Part shown: one piece after another, positions 34,836 to 47,526 of the stretch
How the letters are laid out: each line of letters starts with the position of its first letter
Numbering within the stretch: the stretch's first letter is position 1
Assembly: GCA_004794655.1 (NCBI GenBank)
Contig: SMMW01000584.1
Coordinates: forward strand, 6,330,001 to 6,394,000
Direction: 5' to 3'
Length of the DNA: 64,000 nt
DNA from: Marisa cornuarietis
Taxonomy: Eukaryota; Mollusca; Gastropoda; Architaenioglossa; Ampullariidae
Notes under the pieces: generated by a model
Told to the model about the DNA's origin: nothing
Databases searched by the model: none
Seen by the model: the letters and a program-made list of their open reading frames with translations, nothing else
Made by a program: the position numbers and the translations under genes

Positions 34836-37800
34836 AGCGCCTTGTCATGACTGGCCAACCTTACTGCTATCATTTTAATGCAGTGTTATTGTGACATGCT
34901 TGTGTGCAACGTTCTCTTTTTCTGTCTTGTATGTCTGTATGTGCCTCTGTCTTTGTGTAAACTGTTTGTTGAAGTGTTTGGACTGTGTTGATTCTTTTCA
35001 TTTTGAATCTGTATTAGGTATGTTAGCTGTTTTGTGTAAAGCGCATGGAGTCGACTCCACAGTTGACATTCATGTACCTGCTACTGTTTATTATTAATAT
35101 AAGATCCTCCGGTATATTTCTGGTCACAAAGTATCCCCAATCACTTGTATCAAGACCCAAAACATAAAAACCGGATCGAGTATTTGAAGGAACACTCGCA
35201 GACACGGGGAGAACACTACACAGACAGTTGTCCTGACTTACAATATTTTTTTTTTATTTTTGATAATTAGAGGACGTTATGTATGTCTGAAACGATTTGT
35301 GTTTCACCTACAGTCCATGTTTGCTTCTCTCCAGTGGAATAGGATAACCTGTATTTGCGAAGTTAATTTTTTTTAATTTAATAATCAGACATGTGATATA
35401 TCCAGTTATATGGAAAACTGTCTCCTTAGCCTTTACCTGACGTTCAAAATGTAAAAATAATTTTCGTTAGCCTCACCTTTGCAGGTGTTCAGATTAACGT
35501 CAAACTGTTTATTTACATACCAAAACAGTTTAGTAAACCTTCCGAACGGACGTCTAACACGTCATGTGGAAAACAGTCCAGTCTTGGCAGTGCGTTCAGA
35601 AGGCTGAGACATCTCGCCTTGGTGGCCAGAGGCCATCTGTAACAGGCTTTTATAAATTAACCTGGGATGAACTGCGGAGTGATAATAAAATAATTGGGGT
35701 TAAAGGTCATTGACTTGTCCTTCATCTCCCAGATTTAACAGGCTGTGGATTTTCAACAAAAAAAAGCCTACAACACTTTGATCGTTTGGCACTGTCTCGA
35801 TAGGTACCATGTAAGCAGCCAGCTAAAATAATTTGCTTGACGAATTTTGCATGTTATCTTTAATTTAATATAAAGAAGAAAGACGAAAGACATACATCTC
35901 TAAAGCTTTGAACTCGTAGTTTCTGATTTCTTATCCAAAGAAAACCAAAACCAATCTAGCCGACGTAGACGACGAACATACAAAAACTAAAACTAAAACT
36001 AAAAAAATCGAAGCACATAACAGGTACATGCCAGAAGCTGGAAGCTCTCCCCACCGACACCGCCTCTTTTCACCCAGTCCACCCCACCCACATCCCCCAA
36101 TCTTACACAGGCCGCAATGTTTAAACATAAAACACTACAAAAGAAACCTAAAACCCAATGCAGCAAGGGGAGAAAATAAAGGAGGGGAGAGAAATGGAAA
36201 AAAAAGCCCAACTGCTTTCTGCTAGAGTCGGCTGCCAAAGACAGAGCAAGTGATTGTGATGACGTATAAAGACGAGAGCTGGATGGCGGTACTGGAATTC
36301 GCATCGAGCCTGTTGTAATCCACTTACAGGACGGTCAAGCCGACAATTTCTATTCTACGTACACCAACTCGTGTGCCCGTTATGATGGCGGTGAGCTGTA
36401 GTGATCCCAGTTAGTAAACTCCCGGGGCGGGCACAGTCGCTGCGATACGCAGGACAGAGAATTAAAGTAATCGGCATGACCGAACTGCACAAAGGTTAAT
36501 GGCTGGACGTGAATTCTAGAAACTGGGTTTTGAGAGCAATGTGTGGATGAGTGGCAAGACATATATACACAGAAACTGAACAGTACGTCGACATCAATTG
36601 ATGAACTATTGATAACTAAAGGGAACTCTTCCCATTCTGCTGAGCAAAGCTAAGGACAAAAAAATCTCATGCTGCACAGCGACGACAGATTTGAGCTTTC
36701 TTTTTTTTTTTTTTTTTTTTTTTTTGCCTAGCAGAAAAATGAGAAAATGTACGTGAGGTACGTGTGGTATTTCTCCTGCCAGAGAAATATGAAATGTGTG
36801 ACTCCTTTGTTGCCTGTCTGTTAAAAATCAGTAGTAGTGAGAAATATTTGACTCACATTCCTTCTGAGCAATGTAAAATGTGACTCTTTCTCCCTCTCTC
36901 TGTCACACACACACACACACAGCCACACACACAAACACCTTCTCTCATATTTCTTCTGATAATTTTGCTATTAAAGCTACATTTTACGACAGTCCCATCT
37001 CTTGCAATCCGTAGAATTTTCCCGACTTTGTATTTTAATTCCTCTTTTTAATCGTCAGTCTAAAGCGCAGGCTTACGCCCGCTAATTCAAACCAACTAAA
37101 GAAACAAACTGCACTTATGCAAATGTAACGTTTGTACGCCAGAGTTTTGCGGTGTTTCTTACCTCGTCATCCTTTACATTGTCATCCGCCAGTTGACTCA
37201 CCCCGGCTATGCACGTTTCTGTGCAACGCTTATCGGAGACGTCGATGTAACACATCGAACTTTGTGAAACATTTCTCCATTGGTGCGATGAGCGAGAAAT
37301 CAACTACTGTGTCTGATTTATCTCTGTGATTTGACGTCAACAGGAAGAGGATTCAGTCTCATCCATTTTGTGCTCAACCCGTGGACACCGTTTCACGCAA
37401 TCCGTACATTGGACCGATGTCCCTTCGAACAACTTAAACCTCATCTGCTCTGTTCGTGATTTATTATCAGCATTTAACTGCAAATTGCTAACCGCATTAG
37501 CATCACTCTTCTGCGATTACTTTAATTACATTTTATTGCATTTACATTAACGTATTCGATTAGTACACTATAGGTCGGTGTAATAAACTGGCACAAGACA
37601 GCTTTAAGTTTAATTAATGAGGTCTTCGTATTCGTGCTGATACGACTCACACTGAGATCGCTTTAATGGACGGCTACACGTGCGCGATTAAAAAAAATGA
37701 ACTTTTATTATTATTATTCCCACTCCTTAGCGGTTCACAGTACATATAGATATCTCTTCGCTACCCTCTCACCCTCAAACTCCCCCTCCCCCCCCAAGAA

Positions 37801-40800
37801 ATAAACTGAGAGCTTTATGAAGTCGGTCAAGTGAAATACGCCGATTTTTTTTTTTTTTTTTAGAAAGAAGCCCCCTGCTAGTCTAATGGAAAATTTAAAA
37901 AAATGGAGAGGCATCAGAGGGGTGCGAGAGAGGAGACGGTGGTGGTGGCGAGTAGGTGGGTGGGTGAATGTGCGGATGGGTGGATTAGGGTTGTTCCAGC
38001 ACATCGACCCACTGCGAGAAGCTGTGTGTAGGGGTTGGTGGGGGGTGGGGTAGGGAGGCTGCAGGACGGGAGGGTGCCGTGCACGTTGCTAGTCGTAATC
38101 GTTCTGCACCTCGCTTGTGACGTCACGTGGAGAGGAAAGAAGGTCATTGGGACGGGACACAAAATTGGTAGTCTGCCCTTTGAGCTTTTGATGGCTTTCA
38201 CATGTCTCACCGTGAGACACAGGTTCTGCAGGCGATGTACCTTCTCGTGCGACTGAATGTGACGGAAGCTTTCATCTAGCCTACACACCGGATGGTACCG
38301 CGGATGCCCAGTTAAAAAAAAAAAAAGAAACTCATAACAATACTTGTTTTGGGTATATTTCTTCGTTGTCATACATAACTTATTTCTATTTATTTGTTAG
38401 TACTGACACAACAACAAGTACAAGCAGAACCTTTTTTTTTATTAATTAACCGTAAGTTCAACCTTGCACAATTTTGCTTCGTCGTTTTGCACCTCGAGGG
38501 CAACGTTTTTGCGGCATAACAGCTGGTGACGATTATCTAGCAGCATTAATTAACTACTAACGTGATCACTCTTCTGAAAACTTCCGCACCCAGTCCTGTT
38601 TACACATCTTTCTCTTTATCACAGCCAAATAAAAAACAAAGTAGGAAACCGACAAATTAAACAGAAATGATTCAAACCGACAGACTTCTCACCTTGACCC
38701 GCTAGCATGGCTTGCTGCGCATGCGTGAGACGAAAGCTTGCGATGTTTGCATCGAGAGGCTGAGAGCGTGCGAGTGCGTGGAAAAGGTTCAGCGACAGTC
38801 TAACACCACAGCAGTGTGTAGCGTGACTTACCGAGAGGTACGACCAAGGTACGACTTTTTCTTTATTAGTACCACTTTATTGTACACGTCTTACGCTCAA
38901 AACTCAGCTTATGACTAAGATTATTACGAGGCTTGCAAACTGAATGAAACTGCTTCATGCAAATGTTTGTCTTATAGGACATGACACAAGTGAAGAGATT
39001 CACAGAGAACGCACACACACACTCTCTCTCTCTCTTACATAGTTATTTATATATATATATATATATCTGTGTGTTCATATATTATATACACATATTTATA
39101 TATTTAGAGATTAAAACGTTTCTTTCTGGACTATGAGTAATGTACAGTTAAATGGACGCAACAGGTGGGAAATATCTTGAGGGCTACAGTCTTCGTGACT
39201 TTAGTGGGCGTGCATTCACTTTTGTCACCAGTTTCTGTTTGTCCTATGAATTACTCCAAAGCCTGCGGGTCTGTGAGCCAGCTCTCCTCATTATTGTTTT
39301 TTCTGCTTGGATTTGTTGTGCCTGTAGCGCCTGTTGTACCGATCTGTACGTTTTGATGATGTCATTGGCATTGTGCTGGACTGTTTACTTGCCTGTGGCC
39401 TTTTGTTTTTTCTCTCCTGATGTCAACTCTCTCATCGCCGTTAGTCTTCTGTGGCTAACGCCATCACAGTTGTATAAAGCTGTCCCTGCGATAGACTTTA
39501 CATCAGTGCTGTTACACTACACATATCTAAACCTTGAAACTGTTTGGTAAAAACAAATTTAGAATCGTTTTCAGGAAACTGCTTCTATGTCTTTTAGAAG
39601 TGTTGACAGACAAGAAAATAAGAGATCATATGAGGAAATAAAACGACGACAAATTGTTTCAACTGCTTGGTTTTCAACAATAAGGAGATAGGTAAATCAA
39701 ACCAATATTGCCAGAATTATTGAAGAGGTAATTGGCTGAAAAGATTTATTTCACTATTTAAGGAAAATAAAGAGAGGCTTTGAATACTCATCAAACAACG
39801 CATATTAAATATTTCACCTGCAATTATATGTTTGAACACATAATATACTGCATGCAATTATATTTGCTATACTATTCTTGAATTTAACAAGCAAACAATC
39901 AATGCCATAATTATGCTTCCACTGTGTATTTTTTTGAAAAACTACCATATGCTGACGAGAGCGAAATTTAGGCTTCAACAGTTTTATATTTTTGAAAACG
40001 ACTTTATTTTAAAATGTTTTAAAATTGTGTTGTGCGCCGCGTTTAGACGCATTCTATAAAACTGTTTTAGCTATTAGCACTTTACACCGAAATGCGTTTA
40101 AAATTTGAAATGTGCTGCCTCCACCAAAAAATACGTCTGCATTTGCTTTGCCCTGGACGGACTACCCCAGCTCATCTATTTGTCAGCCTCATTAGTTGCC
40201 TGCTTGGCAAGCTTCACTGAGTTCAACACATCACTGCTCACATTGTCTTCCCACAGCGTAAGGTCGACCACACTACACCACTAAGTGCTGACCCTGTATC
40301 CATTGTTTGGCCCCAAGATGGCTTGCCCCTATAGCTCCGTACAGTGACCCCTTTTGCTAATGAGGGTATTCGTCAAATTATTCAGCGCATGCGCAGTACG
40401 CAATGGTTGGATGCGGCGGGTCAGCCATGCAGTTGCTTTTACTGAAAAATATCAAGGTACAGAGATAGGGGGAAAAGATCACTATTGTGTTTTAAATTGG
40501 CGCAACTGTAAATTTTAAAAAAGCAGGAGAAGAGTTAGTATTATCAGCTTTACAGATGGTAAATGCCGAAAAACTTGAAAGACGAAAATTGTGGCTATGT
40601 TGTAAGCGATACAAAGAGAGAATTTCGTGCTGAGAGCAAACTCAACAGTACGGGGTCGACATTAGGATTTTCACATAAATGACCCATGTTTAACCAGCTA
40701 GCTCCCAATATTACATGGTAGGTATAAAAGTGAGAACACGCAAGCGTCACCACAAAACGGTTGCTTACAGTGTCAGCACGAACGTCTTTGCCAGGCCTGG

Positions 40801-41532
40801 TTAAAAAGCAATGTAAAAGATGCGTGCTGCAGCGGTTGGATTGATTCCGAATTAACAGCTGGTGGAGAAAACCTTTTAAGGGTGAAGATTACCACTGCTG
40901 CAAGATATACATCAATAAATATCCATAATACTGTCACATAATTTATATTGCTTTGTTACACGAACGAATACTTAGAGAAGAAGAGTTATATACATAGTGA
41001 CGTCTTGCCTATTGTCATAAAATTTCATCTTGATATACTTGCCAAATCCCCTATATATATATTAAAGAGAGAGAGAGAGAGACAGTAAAAAGTAAGAAAT
41101 AAGACTTTCGTTTTTTACCAAGTTTTTTTTATTTTACTACAGGCCCTCCTACACGCACAAACACAATATTTTCATTATTATTATTATTAATCTGTCACAG
41201 GATGCCGGCACCAGCACCCTTCTCCTGAACCAGGTGACCTTATCGCTCTAGTGGTGAAAGTTTACAGGAAGGTGAAAATAATAGCTGCATCCCGCTTGTA
41301 AACAAGTGGAGTTCTAGGCACCATTATTCTTGTTGCTAGCTGTAAGCTGTAATAAACTGTGTACAAGTGTGAGCTTCTTCATCAACCAGCCGTGACCTAG
41401 TGTGAGTTTCCTTAGCCACCATTGTGAAAAAAATTATAAATTTCAGCCACTGTGTGCAAGTTAGGTGACACTGTGTACAAAGTGTGTTAGTAATAAGTCA
41501 GCCAAACCACACCAGAACAGCGGCTCAAGCTG

Positions 41533-41740
41533 CAGGGGTTAAACGGAAAGATTTGTGCCGACGAGGGTTTCGATCCCCACCTGTTCCCTCTGTCCACCTG
41601 GCTGAGGTCAAGCCTTTTGCAGACGAAGTTCCCCAGACGTTTTTCTGTCCTGGGTTACACCCAGAGGCGCCATATTCACTGGTCGCCAGCGTTAAATGCC
41701 TTTCTTGCGAGGCGCCTGACGTAGCAGAAGTCATCAGTTC
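41533..41740 (+). repeat. tRNA-derived SINE-like sequence in the aminopeptidase leader region
   Basis: An A-box-like GGGGTTAAACGGAAAG is followed by a B-box-like GGGTTTCGATCCCC at about 41566-41580, then a long unique-looking body. It ends about 50 bp before the aminopeptidase ATG at 41794, so it probably forms part of the promoter or 5' untranslated leader. No flanking duplication was found. Its weak point is reliance on the two box motifs alone. Confidence 0.45.
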
Positions 41741-41793
41741 TGCGCAAGCGCTGTCCGCACATCCGTCATCTTCCACGATCAGTGTCATCAGCC

Positions 41794-42133
41794 ATGGCGG
41801 GGGAGCGTCTGGAGCTGAGCGACGTGGGACGCTACAGCAGCGAAAGCAACCTGACCAATGGCAATAAGTTCACCCGGGGTGGCTGCTACGTCAGCAGACC
41901 CTTGGGTATCTTTCTGGTCGTCCTTGCCATCGCCATCGCCATCGGCGTGGCCGTCGTCGGGTACTTCGTTGCAGCACGCGATCCGGCGTGTAAACTGGGA
42001 AAAAATGCGGAGACCTACGATGGGCCGGTCAGTTCCGAGCTGAAGCAGCAGTGCGTCAGTCTAGCAGAAAAGGGAGAGGGGAATATCTGTAAGTACTGTT
42101 CATGGTTTTCATTGCTGATCCTGTGTGTGTGTT

Positions 42134-42186
<53 letters not shown>

Positions 42187-42654
42187 GTGCTGCTGTCTGC
42201 GTGTCTCTTTGTGTGGAAGCGTGTGTATGCAAGCAAGACTAGTTAACTTAAGAACATTCTTGAAATTTGCTGGGGAATGCGCTGTGGGGGAGTCGGTCGG
42301 ACTGTACTGAGACATACTTGTGGCCTCTTCTCTTTTTAGTCTGAGTTTGTAAGAATATTAATTGCTCGCTTAGCTATGAAGACAAAACATTTCATAACAA
42401 TCACAGTAAAAGTACATTTAAGATGACTAAATTAAACTTACATTCGATAATTTAATGATTGCTTATGTTTTTGCTTGATATTCACATCTTTCACAATTTA
42501 GCAGGGGAACATTCCACATTTGTATTTTCGTTATCCTGAAATATGTCAGCCAGTTATATATATATATATATATCTATAAAATGATGAAGAAGAAAAAGAT
42601 GAAAAAAGAATCTGTCATAGACAAATACGCCCGTGTGGTAAGAACACGTATTCC

Positions 42655-42693
<39 letters not shown>

Positions 42694-43462
42694 ACAAATG
42701 AAAGATTTGTATAGCGTTTTTCAGACACGTCATGCTCCTTATCTGACGGTTGTTGTGAGTATTTTTAATAATAATATTTATTGTCCGTCTCTCCAGCAAA
42801 GCAAACAGGTAGTACTGGTGTAAACAAAGTCCATGCTGTTTCAACTAAAGATCTGACAGCAGGGGGCATAAATACTGCGATTAGGCATGCTTTTAATCTC
42901 TGCGGTTAATTGATGCGATAATGCAACAGTGGCCTTCCCAAGTTAACCAACAGTTGGGTCGCCGAGAGAAGCTTTAGATTCTGGCAGTGTTGATAGCCGT
43001 TGAGAAGCACGATAAACATATCCTCTCGATTATGCTTAAGCCCTTTAAGTTTGGGTATTAAAAGTACACGAGTGTAATAAACTTCTTGATAGTGCTGTCT
43101 TGTGTAAACCAGTGGTCAGTACTTCCAAGAGCAATAGTAACAATGTCAAAGGAGACTGAATTTTAAAGTGTAACACATTTGGTTTCCCATTTCACACACT
43201 CACATGTAAAACGACGGTGTACACACAGCACGCACGCACGCAGACACACTTGCACGCGCTCACCCACACACACAATTTGCACAATTCCACCCAGGCTTAC
43301 TTTGATGTGGGAAGAGAGAAACTTTGCCGACGGAACCATAATGGTGTCAGAGAGGTAAAGGAGTTAATGAGGTGACGGAGATTACACATGCCATGAAGAT
43401 CATGACATTCACATCAGTAGGGAGGCCGGCATTAACGGCAGGTTTTTCTTACTGGGCGTTCA

Positions 43463-43512
<50 letters not shown>

Positions 43513-44277
43513 TGAGAGAAAGAGAGAGAAAGAGAGAGATAAAGAGAAAGAGAGAGAGAGAGAAACTCGAACTTTTACTGAGCAGACCTGAGTAGGGTTA
43601 TATTTAACCTAAGCCCATTTCAAGGAATTTCAATACTAGAGCAACTATGCAATATATACAACAACAGCAACAACAATAAAAGATTAGAGCCCAAACACAA
43701 GCTGTTTTGCCTTTCAGTACTGATAAGTAAAATGTCGCATTGGCATGCTCGTGTAGGGAAGAAAGGCTATGTTGAAAGTAACAGGTCGGAGGAACAAATC
43801 TTCAACAGCTGAATCTTCAACGAAATCCACCTGCAGCACGGTTAGGATATCAACTGTAACTTCATTGACTTTAAGAAAGCTTTTGATAGAGTATGGCACA
43901 AGGGACTCCTGCGGACATTAAACGTGGAGGGAGGCCTCGTCTGAGCCATCAAGGCGGTGTGTAATGGCTCCTGGAGCTCAGTAGTCTTGAACAATCATAT
44001 GGGTAAGCTCACTAGGTGTGCACCAGGCCTGACTTTTGCCTCCAGTGCTGTTTAACATTTACCTGGAGAAAATCATGAGTGACACGCTCCAAGATCAGAG
44101 CGCATATGGGGTGAAAATCTGCACGGACAAGATCGAAGTCATGGTGAACACCGTCGGATCTAGCAAAGCGGAGGTCCGAACGAACGGACCGCAACTGGAG
44201 GAGGTGAAGTCCTTCAAATATCTGGGTGCGACCGTCTCAAAGGACTATAGCTGCGCGGAGAACGTTCATCTTAGGGT

Positions 44278-44324
<47 letters not shown>

Positions 44325-47300
44325 AGGGGTGGCTAAGTTTATGTGGACGTGCGTGCGTGTCTGTACATGTGTGTGTACACATTTAAGTATACTAACACGT
44401 CATGCTGTACTATTTCTGTCATTTCTTTAGGTTCGGTGTGCTCCAATAACAGAGATGACGCTAGCACATCTTCCCCGATCCCAAAGAAAATCCCGGCCAA
44501 AGACGTTCGTCTGCCGACGTCACTAGAACCTGTGTACTATGATATTGAACTTCAACCCCTGATGTATTCGGGTGACCCCAGAGAATTCACGTTTCGCGGA
44601 TACGTTCGCATCGTGATAAAGTGCCTGCTGGCAACTGACAACGTCACCCTGCATATCAACCAACTGAATATCACGGACAGCTCCTTGACGTTTTCCGCGG
44701 AATCTCCCACGTCATCGGATCCAGTGTACACATCATGGGAAGAAGACAAGACCAGACAGTTTTTGATTATTCACCTAGATCGCGACATGACGCCTGGGGT
44801 GAGATACATTCTGCAGGTCAACTTCACTGGACCTTTAAAGGACGATCTTCACGGTCTTTACCTCAGTTCGTACAAGAGAGGAAACACGACCGTGTGAGTA
44901 TAACATCTAACGCTCTTGTGCATCGTCAGCACCATCACTCTCATCACAAGTCAAATTGTGTGTGTTTGTGTAACTCCGTTTCATCGTAACCCTCAAGGGT
45001 AAATGAAAAAAAAATGTCTGTTGTCTGATACAATGATGTTTGTGTGCAGGTTTCTTAAACATTTGTTTTCCCCTGCTATTGTCGATTCCACAATATTGAA
45101 ACTGTTACAGAGAGCACAGAACTGACCCATCACTGAATATATTTTGTTTTTTCTTTCTACCTCAATCTTCTTCTTTCCTTCACATACCTTTAGGCCAAAG
45201 TCAGGCATATAGTTTGATCTGGTTACATTTAGTATCAAGTGCGCAAGTATCCTGCATCAACGTGCAATATTCCTGGAACATGTCCCAGAGACTGTGACAC
45301 ACAATAACAGAAGTTCCGGAAGACATTTTGAGTACTGAGATTAAACATGACCCGATCAGTATTGTATACTCAATTTTGTCCAATACCGTTTTCGTTTTCG
45401 TTGCACACACACTCTCTCTCCTCTTTCATCCCATCTATAAATATTGCTACTAGCGGAGAGTTTTGTTTACCTTCGGAACCAGTCTGCTCTTCAGTTTGTT
45501 GACTGGCGCACGGGAGGTGAATTTATTTGTCCCACTTTGTACACGGACAGAATGGTTTCAGCTTATCAGAGTGCTCGAAAAATGTACTACGTCATGCACG
45601 ATTCACCACCCAAACCCCTCAGCAGTTACGCTCTGTCATGTTGTAATGAGAACTCTGACTTTAATATGTACTTCTATTTATAACTGGTTTGCTGTGGTGA
45701 CACCTCTATTAAAAAGTTCATCAGAGAAATATTATTATTCGAAGGCTTAGGTCGTTGCTTGCATTTCAGTCTTCACAATAATAAAGATACAAGACAGTAA
45801 TACAATAAATGCCGATAAAAATGCAAAATGCTTAGTTCAAAGGTCTGGACTATTGGCCAAATGTTCGGTACCTTTTTACGCCGTTTCCATCCATGACTTT
45901 AAGAGAGAAAAAAAACTATTATGGTGGTAAAAAGTCTAACCGAACAGACAAGACGTATGTTTTTCTATGCATCTTCTTTTTAACTATTGAACTTAATTTG
46001 TCATCGTCGCTAGATTACAGAAATAGTCACGGACTTGACTTCGCCCAAAACCACTCAGTATTGCGGCATACCGTTGAAGATATTTAATGGGCACATCCTT
46101 CCGTGCGTGCATGTGTTTGTGTAAGGTTGAGTTTGTGCGCACGTGTGTGTGTGTGTGCGCGTGCGTGTTCTAGAATACATGGAAATCTCCTGTTGATCGT
46201 ATTACACTATTCCCCCTCTTTTCCCACAACCGCCTTTATCTCCATGGTGACGCAACGTTCCCAGTCGCTCCGCGAAGCAGTTTAAGACCAGTCAGTTACT
46301 GACGACTGTCTGGTGTTCCAGGTACCTGGCGACGACACAGTTCCAGCCCACTGACGCGCGAAAGACTTTCCCGTGTTTTGATGAGCTGGCCATCAAGTCT
46401 CACTTCAACGTCACACTCATCCGACCAGAACAATTGAACAGCCTCTCCAACACCCCCATCAAAGACTCTTCCAGAAAATGGTTAGACACGTTCAGTCTTT
46501 GACCCTCTCACCTGTAGGAACATAATACCCAACACATCGTGTGTCTTCACCACACATCCTTAAGGCCTTTCTTGACCAGCTGCATTTTGTTAAATGTGTG
46601 ACTGGCAAATTTGTATAAGACTGGCACATAAAAGAATAAAGTATTTGCCAAACTCTGTATCACATAGTTGACATTTAAAGTAGGTGTCATTAGCGAATAC
46701 CGATTTAAATTTTTTTATTTTATGTGGTGTTAAAATGTACCTATCAAATATGCATTAAGTAAGGATGGACATGGATATGATCAGGTTGTCATGGCTACCT
46801 ACGAGAACCCTTAGATCAGGCGTTCATTGGGTGTATCCCTGGATAGTGGTGCAGTCGTTGCTCTCCAGATAATCTGTGTGTGTGTGTGTCAGGTCGGAGG
46901 ATGGCATCTCCTGGGTGGCAGACGTGTACGAGACGACACCCAAGATGTCTACCTATCTCCTCGCTTTCGTCGTCAGTGATTTCGTCAGTCTGAACGCCAC
47001 CACTGCCAACAACATCATGGTTAGCATGCTTGTAAATCCCAATCATTTCTGTGCTATTCTAACAGGAGCATATCAGTGCGTCGCTATAGGCGAAAGTTGG
47101 ATAGCTAACCTGTTGTTCTTATTGCCAGTACATCGAGTAGGGTGTTCAATATCAGCATAGTTCATCGAGGAAACAATCTTTTTATTTATTATGATTAGTT
47201 ATTCTTTAGAATGTTTTCAGTCAAATGACCTTTTTAGCCCATCAAAACTTTCCTTGCAGACACAAATCATAATTACATATATACACAAATGCCGTGTTGA

Positions 47301-47486
47301 CGCAAAGTACAACAGGGTTTTCTGGTGTTCTTGCAGTATCGGGTGTGGACTAGACCCGAATACATCCAGCAGGCTGCTTACGCCCTAGAAGTTGGAAGGC
47401 AAATTCTCACATTTTTTGAAGAGTACTTCGAGATTCCGTATCCACTACCCAAGCAAGGTGAGCGGAAAGCCAGAGAGAGAGAGATA

Positions 47487-47526
<40 letters not shown>

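Larger units (their letters stand above)
26112..41532. other. About 15 kb between genes 2 and 3 with no supportable gene
   Basis: Apart from the repeats listed separately I see AT-rich sequence, homopolymer tracts (for example the T run at 36702-36725) and CA/GT microsatellites (34140-34290). No conserved exon, no splice-paired open frame and no RNA gene was recognised. Short open frames here lack domain motifs. Enhancers, untranslated exons or a non-coding RNA cannot be excluded by reading. Confidence 0.6.

Noticed and set aside
37914..38372. 152-codon minus-strand open frame
   Set aside because: Low-complexity Pro/His/Thr-rich translation of a GT-rich tract; no conserved motif.
39152..39550. 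132-codon open frame from a true ATG, hydrophobic and Cys-rich
   Set aside because: No recognisable domain, no clear splice partners, and an overlapping frame of similar character; likely chance.
41484..41867. 127-codon open frame overlapping the aminopeptidase start
   Set aside because: It runs through the SINE-like leader and exon 1 in another frame; begins at a non-ATG codon.
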